NCBI GenBank assembly: GCA_036558645.1
Contig: DATBFG010000068.1
Location: 1-37,433 of the forward strand
Length of the DNA stretch: 37,433 nt
DNA from: DATBFG01 sp036558645
Lineage (GTDB): Bacteria > Acidobacteriota > Terriglobia > Terriglobales > Acidobacteriaceae
Direction of reading: 5' to 3'
Shown here: positions 15,367 to 23,317 of the stretch, in pieces
How positions within the stretch are numbered: position 1 is the first letter of the stretch
Layout of the letters: each line of letters opens with the position of its first letter
The notes under the pieces: model-generated
Told to the model about the DNA's origin: nothing
Databases searched by the model: none
What the model saw: the letters and a program-made list of their open reading frames with translations, nothing else
Translations under genes and position numbers: made by a program

Positions 15367-18363
15367 ATGCCAGAAGTGACCGAGAAAATGAACAAATCGA
15401 CCGATGCCGCCGCTATCCCGGCGACGACCGCCAAGAAGGCAACTGGCCTGTCCTTCCGCCGCTTTTTCACCAAGCCCGGCGTCTCTCCTTATAACGAAGT
15501 CGAGTGGGAGCTCCGCACCGCTCAGATCACCGACTCCCAAGGCGGGGTGATCTTCGAGCAGAAGGACGTTGAAGTCCCCAAAGACTGGTCGATGACCGCG
15601 ACGAACATCGTAGCCAGCAAGTATCTCCACGGCACCCTCGGCACGCCCGAGCGTGAGACTGGAGTCCGCCAGCTCGTCAGCCGCGTGGCCGAAACCATCC
15701 GCGACTGGGGTCAAGCGCAAGGCTACTTCCGTACGGCGGAAGATGGCGCTACCTTCCACGACGAACTGGTCCACATCCTGATCCGCCAGTATGCGGCCTT
15801 CAACTCGCCCGTCTGGTTCAACGTTGGATGCGACCGCATCGAGCCCAACTCCGACGCCCAGAACTGGCACTGGAATCCCGTAGCCGGCCGCGTCGAATTC
15901 GGCGTCACCGGATACAAGACTCCGCAGTGCTCCGCCTGCTTCATCAACTCGGTACACGATTCGCTCGACTCCATCCTCACCTTGGCCAAGACCGAAGGCA
16001 TGCTCTTCAAGTGGGGATCCGGCACTGGCACCAATCTCTCTCCGTTGCGCTCTTCCGCCGAAGGCCTGAGTGGCGGCGGCACCGCCAGCGGTCCGCTCAG
16101 CTTCATGAAGGGTTTCGACGCCTTCGCCGGCGTCATCAAGTCCGGAGGCAAGACTCGCCGAGCCGCCAAGATGGTCATCCTCAATATCGACCATCCCGAT
16201 ATCGAAGACTTCATCGAGTGCAAGTCGAAAGAGGAGGCCAAGGCGCACGCGCTCGTCGCCATGGGATACGACGGCTCCCATCCCGACTCCGACGCCTACA
16301 GCTCCATCTTCTTCCAGAATGCCAACAACTCTGTCCGCGTCACCGACGACTTCATGTACGCCGTCGTCCGCGATACCGACTTCAGCACCAAGGCGATCCG
16401 CACCGGCAACGTAGTCAAAACCTACAAGGCGAAGTCGCTGCTCGAGAAGCTCTCTGAAGCGACTTGGAGCTGCGGCGATCCTGGTATGCAGTTCGATACC
16501 ACGGTCAACCGCTGGCACACTTCGAAGAACACCGCTCGCATCAACGCCTCGAATCCCTGCAGCGAATACATGTTCCTCGACGACTCCGCCTGCAACCTGG
16601 CCAGCCTCAACCTGCTGAAGTTCGCTCCCAACGGCACCTTCGACGTGGAAGCCTATCGCCACGCCGTCGATGTCGTCATCACCGCGCAGGAGATCCTGGT
16701 CGACAACGCCGGATATCCCACCGAGATGATTGCCAAGAACTCCCACGACTATCGTCCCTTGGGACTCGGCTACGCCAACCTCGGTGCCCTGCTCATGGCT
16801 GCTGGCTTGCCGTACGACTCCGACGGCGGACGCGATTACGCCGGATGTGTCACCGCCATCATGTGTGGCCAGGCGTATCTGCAATCGTCGAAGATCGCCG
16901 AACTCTGCGAGCCTCTGGTTCCCGCGACTGAGGGGACCAAAAAGAACCTGTCAGAGACCAATCTCGGATCGAACGTCATGCCTGGAGCCGCTTGCCCCGG
17001 CTGGTACCTGAACCGCGAGCCGTTCCTCGATGTGATCCGGATGCATCGCGCCAGCGTGAACAACATTAACAAGGGCAATGTTCCGGCACCGCTCTATGAA
17101 GCCTCCAAGGCTTGCTGGGACGAGGCTCTCGCTCACGGCGAGAAGTTCGGATACCGCAACTCCCAAGTCACCGTCCTCGCTCCGACCGGAACCATCGGCT
17201 TCATGATGGACTGCGACACCACCGGCATCGAGCCCGACCTCGCGCTCGTGAAGTACAAGAAGCTGGTTGGCGGCGGCATGATCAAGATCGTCAACAACAC
17301 CGTGCCCACCGCGCTCTTCAAGCTCGGATACTCCCACGACGAAGCCGACAAGATCGTCTCCTACATCGACGCCACCGGCACCATCGAAGGCGCGCCGCAT
17401 ATCAAAGACGAGCACCTCGCCGTCTTCGACTGCTCCTTCAAGCCGGCCAAGGGCACTCGTTCCATCCATTACATGGGACATTTGAAGATGATGGCCGCAG
17501 CTCAGCCCTTCATCTCCGGAGCGATCTCCAAGACCGTGAACCTGCCCGAGAACGCGACTGTCGAAGACATCATGGAAGCCTATCTCCAGGCCTGGAAGCT
17601 CGGCCTGAAGGCGGTCGCCATCTATCGCGATGGATGCAAGAAGTCGCAGCCGCTCAGCGCCGCAGGCACCAAGACCGCGCAAAGCAGCAGCGCAGCCGCA
17701 AGTAGCGCCGGCGTCTCGCCGGCCCAGCCGGAAGAGAACCTCGACGGTCCGCCGCGCGCGGTGCGTCACAAACTAAAAGAAGAGCGCGCCTCCATCACGC
17801 ACAAGTTCAACGTCGGAGGCCACGAAGGCTACATCACTGTCGGCCTTTATCCCGACGGAAGCGTCGGCGAGATCTTCATCACCATGGCGAAAGAAGGCTC
17901 GACCGTCAGCGGACTGATGGACAGCTTCTCTTGCGCAATCTCTCTCGCGCTGCAACACGGCGTGCCGCTGAAGATGCTGTGCGAGAAGTTCTCGCATACG
18001 CGTTTCGAACCCAGCGGCTGGAGCGGCAATCCGGATATCGGCTTCGCCAAATCGATCATGGATTACATTTTCCGCTGGCTGCATCTCCGCTTCCTGACCG
18101 GACAGCAGCAGATGCTCTTCGAGAACCTGCGGATGAGACCGGTTGTAGCTTTGCCGGATTCCGAAGGAAGCAGCGATCTGCGTGCACTGCCAGGGCCAAC
18201 GACTAACGACCAACGACCAACGACTGGGCATGCAGCGGACGCCCTAAGCGCAATCATCGACCTAGGCGACGCTCCAACATGCAGCTTCTGCGGCAGCATC
18301 ATGACGCGCAATGGAAGCTGCTACCGCTGCATGAGCTGCGGCAGCACCAGCGGGTGTTCGTAA
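15367..18363 (+). CDS. nrdJ: Adenosylcobalamin-dependent (class II) ribonucleotide reductase
   Basis: Reduces ribonucleotides to deoxyribonucleotides using a radical started by adenosylcobalamin, with or without oxygen. 998 residues. NSPVWFNVG at 146-154 is a family hallmark. PQCSACF supplies Cys188/191 and NPCSE supplies Cys398 (thiyl radical site) and Glu400. Cys409 in DDSACNLASLNL and an N-terminal cysteine are the expected redox pair. APTGTIGFMMDCDTTGIEP follows near residue 600. The C-terminus is a cysteine-rich tail, TCSFCG...CYRCMSCG...C (972-997), of the type that reactivates the active site or binds zinc. AAGGAG precedes the ATG by seven bases. Two stretches look repeat-derived: about residues 779-788 and 944-953. 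No NrdAB or NrdDG is seen nearby. Confidence 0.97.
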   Translation: MPEVTEKMNKSTDAAAIPATTAKKATGLSFRRFFTKPGVSPYNEVEWELRTAQITDSQGGVIFEQKDVEVPKDWSMTATNIVASKYLHGTLGTPERETGVRQLVSRVAETIRDWGQAQGYFRTAEDGATFHDELVHILIRQYAAFNSPVWFNVGCDRIEPNSDAQNWHWNPVAGRVEFGVTGYKTPQCSACFINSVHDSLDSILTLAKTEGMLFKWGSGTGTNLSPLRSSAEGLSGGGTASGPLSFMKGFDAFAGVIKSGGKTRRAAKMVILNIDHPDIEDFIECKSKEEAKAHALVAMGYDGSHPDSDAYSSIFFQNANNSVRVTDDFMYAVVRDTDFSTKAIRTGNVVKTYKAKSLLEKLSEATWSCGDPGMQFDTTVNRWHTSKNTARINASNPCSEYMFLDDSACNLASLNLLKFAPNGTFDVEAYRHAVDVVITAQEILVDNAGYPTEMIAKNSHDYRPLGLGYANLGALLMAAGLPYDSDGGRDYAGCVTAIMCGQAYLQSSKIAELCEPLVPATEGTKKNLSETNLGSNVMPGAACPGWYLNREPFLDVIRMHRASVNNINKGNVPAPLYEASKACWDEALAHGEKFGYRNSQVTVLAPTGTIGFMMDCDTTGIEPDLALVKYKKLVGGGMIKIVNNTVPTALFKLGYSHDEADKIVSYIDATGTIEGAPHIKDEHLAVFDCSFKPAKGTRSIHYMGHLKMMAAAQPFISGAISKTVNLPENATVEDIMEAYLQAWKLGLKAVAIYRDGCKKSQPLSAAGTKTAQSSSAAASSAGVSPAQPEENLDGPPRAVRHKLKEERASITHKFNVGGHEGYITVGLYPDGSVGEIFITMAKEGSTVSGLMDSFSCAISLALQHGVPLKMLCEKFSHTRFEPSGWSGNPDIGFAKSIMDYIFRWLHLRFLTGQQQMLFENLRMRPVVALPDSEGSSDLRALPGPTTNDQRPTTGHAADALSAIIDLGDAPTCSFCGSIMTRNGSCYRCMSCGSTSGCS
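17700..17735. repeat. GTAGCGCCGGCG repeat inside the nrdJ coding region
   Basis: AGTAGCGCCGGCGTCTCGCC followed by GGC matches the intergenic element at 15231 in its first twelve conserved bases and keeps the GCCGGCG/CGCCGGC stem. It is read in frame as SSAGVSPAQP within a Ser/Ala-rich linker, so it is tolerated as spacer. Confidence 0.65.
18196..18223. repeat. CCAACGA heptamer array inside nrdJ
   Basis: Four heptamers in a row: CCAACGA, CTAACGA, CCAACGA, CCAACGA. Seven is not a multiple of three, so the array is read as the non-periodic TTNDQRPTTG, between the reductase body and the cysteine tail. Confidence 0.75.
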
Positions 18364-18385
18364 AACGGTAATTGCTCTGCATGTA

Positions 18386-18413
18386 GCGCGGACATTCTTG
18401 TCCGCGCTTTTTT
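18386..18413 (+). terminator. Rho-independent terminator of nrdJ
   Basis: GCGCGGACA-TTCT-TGTCCGCGC is a perfect nine-base stem followed by six T, 23 bases after the stop. It begins with TGTAGCGC and looks like a member of the same hairpin repeat family used as a terminator. Confidence 0.9.
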
Positions 18414-18415
18414 AC

Positions 18416-18558
18416 TTGTCATCCTGAGTGAGGCGCCTACTCAGATTTGTCATCCTGGCCTACTCAGAATTGTCATCGTGGCCTACTCAGATTTGTCATC
18501 CTGAGCGAAGCAGGAAGTTCGCGCAGCGAAGTCCCTGCGAAGTCGAAGGACCCCATAA
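18416..18558. repeat. 23-bp tandem repeats plus a GTCATCCTGAGC element
   Basis: Three tandem units begin TTGTCATC and end CCTACTCAGA(T/A): 18416-18446 (with eight extra bases), 18447-18469 and 18470-18492. The last two differ at only two positions. They run into a fourth TTGTCATCCTGAGCGAAG at 18493 and end in GTCGAAGGACCCC at 18543-18555, the same ends as the element at 11988-12045. Short open frames here are repeat artefacts. Confidence 0.8.
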
Positions 18559-18609
18559 CTGCCGAAAGATCCACGGAAGCTGCAAATTCCATAGCGACCA
18601 AATCCAGAC

Positions 18610-19539
18610 TTAGCTTGTCCAATATCGTGGGGTTAAGGAAGACTCACTGACTCTCTCGCCTAGCTTGTTCATGAAGACACCGACATGATTGGCAACACTA
18701 AAAGCGTAGTCACGGTCGTATCGTTGATCATTTCTTGCATGGGAAACATGGCGTCTCCATGCTTCATTGAATCCACGCAATTCTTGAATAACTTCCGCAT
18801 AAAAACTAACCTGGATGTCCTTGATTGCCGGATTCGGCCAATTGGCTAACCGATCTTGTCGCATATCGGCTAATTTCCCGTCCAATGCTCCAAGAATGAT
18901 CCCCCATTCCTGCTGTTCGAGTGGCTTGTTGGCAAATGTAACCTCACGATCTCTCGCTAAAGCTCGCAGACCAAATTCGGATGCGCGCATGAGATGAAAT
19001 ACGGTTGCTGTAGGGCATTCACAGGCTATACATACAGCAGCGTCCTCTAAATCTGCCACTGCAGATGGGAATGCCTTGTACGCCTGCTCCCCAAAGGGAT
19101 ATTGATCCCTTACAAATTTGTTTCTATCGGACGAGATGGAAATGAAAATCCTGTTTGCCAGTGCATTTACAATATCTACCTGTACGCGATGAATAATTTC
19201 AGTAACGGCAGTTGCGTCCATTAGCGGGCGATTTAGTTGTTGCTTTGCTGTCTCTACATCCATCCGGACATCGTCAAATTCAGGCTGACTGGAAAAAAGA
19301 ATTGTGGCTTCAGCTATTGCCTCATCGAGGATTTGTTTAGTTCTCCCCTCGATTGGCTGATGTCCATGCTTTGCAACTTTAGCAAGGAAACTAGTCAGTT
19401 CCACCTGACTCATCTTGTGGAGAATGTGGGCCAGAGAATACACATCGAAAAGGTTCATAATCTCCCATAGGCTGAAGAAGCGATTATGACCGATCTCTGA
19501 ATGAGTTTTTCTTGTTGAAATAATTCCCACTGAAGCCAT
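18610..19539 (-). CDS. Stand-alone HEPN-like protein of unknown function
   Basis: 309 residues, mostly helical, with no signal peptide. The C-terminal third carries FHLMRASEFGLRALAR and, further on, FNEAWRRHVSHARNDQRYD. Arg262-x4-His267 fits the R-x4-6-H motif of HEPN ribonucleases and the general pattern of HEPN-like proteins with an MRxxExGLRAL helix. N-terminal residues 28-100 (MNLFDVYSLAHILHKM) contain no known motif. The ATG at 19539 has no ribosome site. An internal ATG at 19458 (residue 28) has GGGAG very close upstream and may be the true start. It stands alone, with no obvious nucleotidyltransferase partner. The HEPN call is by motif only. Confidence 0.65.
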   Translation of the reverse strand: MASVGIISTRKTHSEIGHNRFFSLWEIMNLFDVYSLAHILHKMSQVELTSFLAKVAKHGHQPIEGRTKQILDEAIAEATILFSSQPEFDDVRMDVETAKQQLNRPLMDATAVTEIIHRVQVDIVNALANRIFISISSDRNKFVRDQYPFGEQAYKAFPSAVADLEDAAVCIACECPTATVFHLMRASEFGLRALARDREVTFANKPLEQQEWGIILGALDGKLADMRQDRLANWPNPAIKDIQVSFYAEVIQELRGFNEAWRRHVSHARNDQRYDRDYAFSVANHVGVFMNKLGERVSESSLTPRYWTS

Positions 19540-20078
19540 CTAGAAACCATGCCGCTCATCCTCAATCGGGTCAAATTGAATCGCATAAAGAGTGGAATTC
19601 GGCCACTAGATGAACAAACTCCCAGGCGGTAGTCAATCGAACAGCGATTGAATCAGGATTTTATGGATAAAATGTAATGAATTATGGGATAGCCAAGTAT
19701 ATTCATACCTGGCTAAGATCTTGATTCCAATAGATCGAGGGGGGGAACGGGTACCCCCTCAGACCGGCAAGGGCTGACCTCAGGGTCGAGACATCTGCTC
19801 GAGTTCAGGTTAAAATCTGTTCCCGGCTTCAGATGGACCATCAGCAATCCGCCGAAGAGTAGTTCCCATTACCGCTGGGCCGCCGCACAGTTTGACTAAC
19901 ACATCGACACCTTGATGTGAATTTGTCTAATCCCTCCACGCCTACCATTGGCCACATTTTTCTTGAACGGCTCCGAGCAGCGCACAACAATATCGCACCT
20001 CAAGCCGAGCGTGACGCTACATTCGCATTCGTCGGACGTTTGCGTCGGCTGAGTTAGCCATTCCAAACAGGAGCCAAC
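19540..20078. repeat. Gene-free region with first copy of the GGTACC repeat
   Basis: At 19712-19744 there is a 33-base sequence shared, with one difference, with 23255-23287. It contains ATCTTGATTCCAATAGATCG and a run of G. It is followed by GGGTACCC at 19749-19756, with GAGGGGG and CCCCCTC as outer arms. A weak inverted pair CATCTG/CAGATG lies at 19792 and 19830. The rest shows no gene, no tRNA and no clear promoter. Confidence 0.7.
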
Positions 20079-20963
20079 ATGAGCACCATCAGATTCTCTC
20101 GGGAACACCTCGTCCGTTTAACGCCCAAAGTTGCATTGCTCTTTGTGTTTGCTTGCGCTGCGTTCACTATGACGTCCGCGCAACAGGCCAAGTTCAAGTC
20201 CGTCCATCCACCAGGATCGACCTACACGACCACGATCAGCATCAACAACAGCGCCAGCATGGCAGTCGGTGCATTCGTCGATTCCAACTCAATCATGAAT
20301 GGCTACGCATTCGATGGCGCGAAGTATCGCGTCATTCACTATCCAGGAAGTATTAACTTCACCATTGCGACCGGCGTGAATAAGTTGAACATTGTAGTTG
20401 GAATTTATGTGGGCAGTGACACCTTGAATCATGGATTCCTGCTCAAGGGAAAGACGTTTCGCCGCTACGATGCTGAGCAAGGTTTGGGGACAGAGCTTTC
20501 CGGGATTAATGACCTTGGAAACCTGATCGGGAACGTGGGATACAACGGCGATGTGCGCGGCTTCCTCGACATCGGTGGAACGATCACGCAGTTTGATGCC
20601 GCTTCCGATGCATTGGCCACTTACCCGCAGGCTATCAACAACTCGAATCAGATCGTGGGAATGTACATCGACAATGCATTCAATGCACATTGCTTCTTCC
20701 GCGATAGCGATGGAACTACCAAGAAGGTCGACTATCCAGGCTCGAACACGACGTCCTGCCTCGGCATCAATGACTTCGGAGTCATCAGCGGCTTCTATCA
20801 GGATCGCGTCGATAACGCTCACGGATTTGTCGGCACGCTCGGAGATCTGAAGACTACGGTGTTACCGGTCGCGGCCGGCATCAACAACGGCGGAACTTAC
20901 GTAGGATATTACGTAGGACAGGATGGAGTAACTTACGGCTTTGTGCGAATGCCGGGACAATAA
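20079..20963 (+). CDS. Secreted HAF-repeat protein
   Basis: 294 residues with a signal peptide (about 1-34, VALLFVFACAAFTMTSA-Q). The mature part is a chain of about six repeats of roughly 40-45 residues with the pattern GIN-x-x-G-x-I-V-G-x-Y-x-D-x-x-x-x-x-HGF, as in AINNSNQIVGMYIDNAFNAH and CLGINDFGVISGFYQDRVDN. These are HAF-type extracellular repeats, probably forming a propeller or solenoid. No catalytic residues are apparent and the role is unknown. AGGAG sits six bases before the ATG. A hairpin follows the stop. A second HAF protein lies 750 bases downstream. Confidence 0.82.
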   Translation: MSTIRFSREHLVRLTPKVALLFVFACAAFTMTSAQQAKFKSVHPPGSTYTTTISINNSASMAVGAFVDSNSIMNGYAFDGAKYRVIHYPGSINFTIATGVNKLNIVVGIYVGSDTLNHGFLLKGKTFRRYDAEQGLGTELSGINDLGNLIGNVGYNGDVRGFLDIGGTITQFDAASDALATYPQAINNSNQIVGMYIDNAFNAHCFFRDSDGTTKKVDYPGSNTTSCLGINDFGVISGFYQDRVDNAHGFVGTLGDLKTTVLPVAAGINNGGTYVGYYVGQDGVTYGFVRMPGQ

Positions 20964-20980
20964 CTCACTATCTGGAGCAA

Positions 20981-21012
20981 CCGCGGAGCGGCCGGAACGC
21001 TCCGCGGGATTT
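20981..21012 (+). terminator. Hairpin after the first HAF gene
   Basis: CCGCGGAGCG-N7-CGCTCCGCGG is a perfect ten-base stem starting 17 bases after the stop. Only a short T-rich tail (GATTTCTC) follows, so termination is likely but not certain. Confidence 0.65.
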
Positions 21013-21105
21013 CTCAGCCGTAAGATGTAAAGGAGAGGCTAAAACCGATCTGTCTCTTTGCCCTCAACGGCAAGGCTGAAGGCGTACTCTCGGACGGCGC
21101 AAGTC

Positions 21106-21609
21106 CTACTCCTCCACTCCCACTCCCGCCCTTCGCAGCAATCCTCTCAGCGCCTTCTCTCCTCCGGCACCACGCTGCTCGGCGGCGATGTTCCCGTCAC
21201 GATCGATGACCACATAAATCGGATACGAATTCGCCTGGTACATTGCGGCCAGGTTAGTGTCCGGGGTCATCACGATGCGGGAGTTTCGCGGGTGCTCCAG
21301 CAGATACTGTTTGACGGTCTTCTTCGACTCAGCCACGTTCACTGCGAGCACAATGAGTCCCTTGTCGGAGAACTCGTGATCGACGGCATCGACGAACGGT
21401 TCTTCTCCCTTGCAGTAAGTGCACCAGGTTGTCCAGAATTCGAGCAGGACAACTTTACCCTTGATCGAGGCGTTGTCGTAAGTTTCACCGGTAAGCGTCT
21501 TGGCATGAAACCGAGGAGCAGGCTCCGAGTCGTCCGACTGCGGCCAGGCAGAGGCAACCATCCCCAGGAGCACAGCAGTAACTAGGAGTAGAAGGCGGCG
21601 CGCTAACAT
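21106..21609 (-). CDS. TlpA/ResA-like thiol-disulfide oxidoreductase
   Basis: 167 residues. A signal peptide or membrane anchor covers about 1-24 (LLLLVTAVLLGMVASAWPQ). The thioredoxin fold carries FWTTWCTYCKGEEP with the active-site Cys63-x2-Cys66. NSYPIYVVIDRDG holds the expected cis-proline before the last strands. It would act outside the cytoplasm, reducing or oxidising disulfides, for example in cytochrome c maturation or secreted proteins. No cytochrome genes are adjacent. It is convergent with the first HAF gene and divergent from the second (108 bases apart). No good ribosome site precedes the ATG. Confidence 0.88.
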   Translation of the reverse strand: MLARRLLLLVTAVLLGMVASAWPQSDDSEPAPRFHAKTLTGETYDNASIKGKVVLLEFWTTWCTYCKGEEPFVDAVDHEFSDKGLIVLAVNVAESKKTVKQYLLEHPRNSRIVMTPDTNLAAMYQANSYPIYVVIDRDGNIAAEQRGAGGEKALRGLLRRAGVGVEE

Positions 21610-21717
21610 GGCCCGGCACTATAGCACGGAGTGTGGGTAAACCGCAGGAAGTTTCCCGTTGACTAACTGTGCAGCTACATACAAAATACGCTGCTCGCTC
21701 GGGAGGACTTGTTCAGA

Positions 21718-22875
21718 ATGCCGCGCCTACTTTCAAGACTAGCCCCGCCACTGATCGCGCTCCTGCTGATCTTAGCCGCGCACGCCCAGACTACCTACGA
21801 CGTTGTGTTGCTGCCCGCCAAGGTCGGGGATGTCGGTCTCAGCGACGCAGGATTGAATAATCGAGGTTCGGTCATAGTCAGCGCCGGAAGAAACCCTAAT
21901 TACCAGGGATATCTGTGGAGAAATGGCAAGCTGATCGCCTTGCCGGCTCTTGGCGGTACGGGTACGCGGGCAAGTGGTCTCGGTGAGTTAGATCGCGTAG
22001 TGGGCGGTGCGCATCGTCAGGACAATCTGGACTATCACGCGGCTCTCTGGCGGAACGGGCAGGTCCTCGATGTAGAACCCACCGGGGCTGTCAAAAGTGG
22101 CGCCCTACGCATCAACCGATTGGACCAATTGGTGGGCTATTACACGGATGCGGCGGGCATCACCAAAGCATATCAATGGATGAATGGCAGCATCGTTGAG
22201 TTGGGCAACTTAGGTGGTAGCGCTACTTATCCGCTCGGTACGAACGATGCTGGCGATATAGTCGGCCAATCGGACATCTCGAACATTCCCGATCCCAAAT
22301 TTCGCATTCCTCCGACTCACGCATTCTTGTGGCAGGCCGGGACCATGACCGACCTCGGTTCCATTTTCGGCGCCGATTTCAATTACGCGACACATATCGA
22401 TAACTCCGGTCGCATTCTCGGCACGGCGGACCTGGCGGGCGACGGATCGGCTCACGCCTTTTTGTGGATCAGCGGCCAGATTACAGATCTGCCACCATTT
22501 TCGGGGGATCTCGTGAGCTGGGGCGATAGCATGAATCGGGCCGGACAAATTGTCGGCAGCTCGGGAATGCGGGAAAACGGATTTGCCCCTTTCCAGGTCA
22601 TGCGGTGCCCCTGCCATGCTCTCCTGTGGGAGAACGGGCAGCCCATCGACTTGAATACGCGCATCGCCGCCAAGTGGGATCTGGATTTCGCAACATCGAT
22701 CAACGACAACGGTGAAATCCTCGCGCACACGATTAAACCGTTCAGTGCGCCGGTCCTGTTAGTTCCCCAGCAGGGAAACCATCCCGTAGCGTCAAGACAT
22801 CGGGAAACCGGACCATACGTCGGTCCACGTCAGTTGCAACGCGACAGGCTGAACGGAATCGCTGAAGTGTGGTGA
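21718..22875 (+). CDS. Secreted HAF-repeat protein, second copy type
   Basis: 385 residues from the ATG at 21718, with a signal peptide (LIALLLILAAHA-Q). Repeats follow the classical HAF pattern GxNxxGxIVGxS...HAFLWxxGxxxDLG, for example THAFLWQAGTMTDLGSIFG, SAHAFLWISGQITDLPPF and CHALLWENGQPIDLN. These give six to seven modules of about 50 residues. Closer to the canonical family than the gene at 20079. The last 30 residues (RHRETGPYVGPRQLQRD) are basic and look unrelated to the repeats. GGGAGG lies eleven bases before the ATG, a little far; a TTG three codons earlier is too close to it. No function is assigned to the family beyond surface exposure. Confidence 0.82.
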   Translation: MPRLLSRLAPPLIALLLILAAHAQTTYDVVLLPAKVGDVGLSDAGLNNRGSVIVSAGRNPNYQGYLWRNGKLIALPALGGTGTRASGLGELDRVVGGAHRQDNLDYHAALWRNGQVLDVEPTGAVKSGALRINRLDQLVGYYTDAAGITKAYQWMNGSIVELGNLGGSATYPLGTNDAGDIVGQSDISNIPDPKFRIPPTHAFLWQAGTMTDLGSIFGADFNYATHIDNSGRILGTADLAGDGSAHAFLWISGQITDLPPFSGDLVSWGDSMNRAGQIVGSSGMRENGFAPFQVMRCPCHALLWENGQPIDLNTRIAAKWDLDFATSINDNGEILAHTIKPFSAPVLLVPQQGNHPVASRHRETGPYVGPRQLQRDRLNGIAEVW

Positions 22876-23317
22876 TGTGGCGAGTGCCCCCGGAAACTCA
22901 CGGCAGTGTGATCTGAAGAGCCAGGCGCCGTACACCGTTTCGTGTTTGGCGCGGTAACAAAGCCCGCCACGATGTGTCAGTCTCGCCGTTTTCAGAATGG
23001 GCGAAGTAGTCCGCTTTTTTTCTCACGTCACTGACAACCCCGAACAGTTCCGTGCACACTTATTCTTGCGTTAGTGTGTCCACGAGCGGCTCCCTAAATG
23101 GGAGCCGTAAATGTTCTTTGACAAGATTCGGTGCCAGCGCGATCGCTCATCGAGAGCAAGGGCATCGAGCAGCAAAACAAACGCCACTAACTCCTTTGTT
23201 TGGAAGATTTTGCCTCTAACTCTTTATTTTGTAAGATTTTGCAAACCATTTCTCGCTAAAATCTTGATTCCAATAGATCGAGGGGGGAGGGGTACCCCTA
23301 TTTAGAAGGAGACTCCG
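22876..23317. repeat. Gene-free region with second copy of the GGTACC repeat and a 29-bp tandem pair
   Basis: CGGCTCCC-TAAAT-GGGAGCCG (23087-23107) is a perfect hairpin without a T-run. Two 27-base units starting CTAACTC and ending AAGATTTTGC stand at 23187-23213 and 23216-23242 (period 29, 23 of 27 bases alike). Then comes the 33-base stretch shared with 19712 (23255-23287) and the perfect palindrome GGGGTACCCC (23289-23298). The palindrome ends 19 bases before the response-regulator start, so the element forms the end of its leader. Confidence 0.75.

Noticed and set aside
15157..16884. Long open frame of 575 codons on the minus strand
   Set aside because: It lies antisense to nrdJ, whose plus-strand product is unmistakable; the minus frame is low-complexity (Gly/Val/Asp/Glu-rich) and has no motif or ribosome site.
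18416..18492. CRISPR array
   Set aside because: The 23-base units are directly adjacent with no spacers of regular length, and no cas genes are present.
18428..18650. Two short open frames after nrdJ
   Set aside because: They are translations of the dispersed GTCATCCTGAGC repeat and lack ribosome sites.
19770..19840. tRNA-like stretch
   Set aside because: GTTCAGGTTAAAATCTG resembles a T-arm, but no seven-base acceptor stem or anticodon arm can be built.
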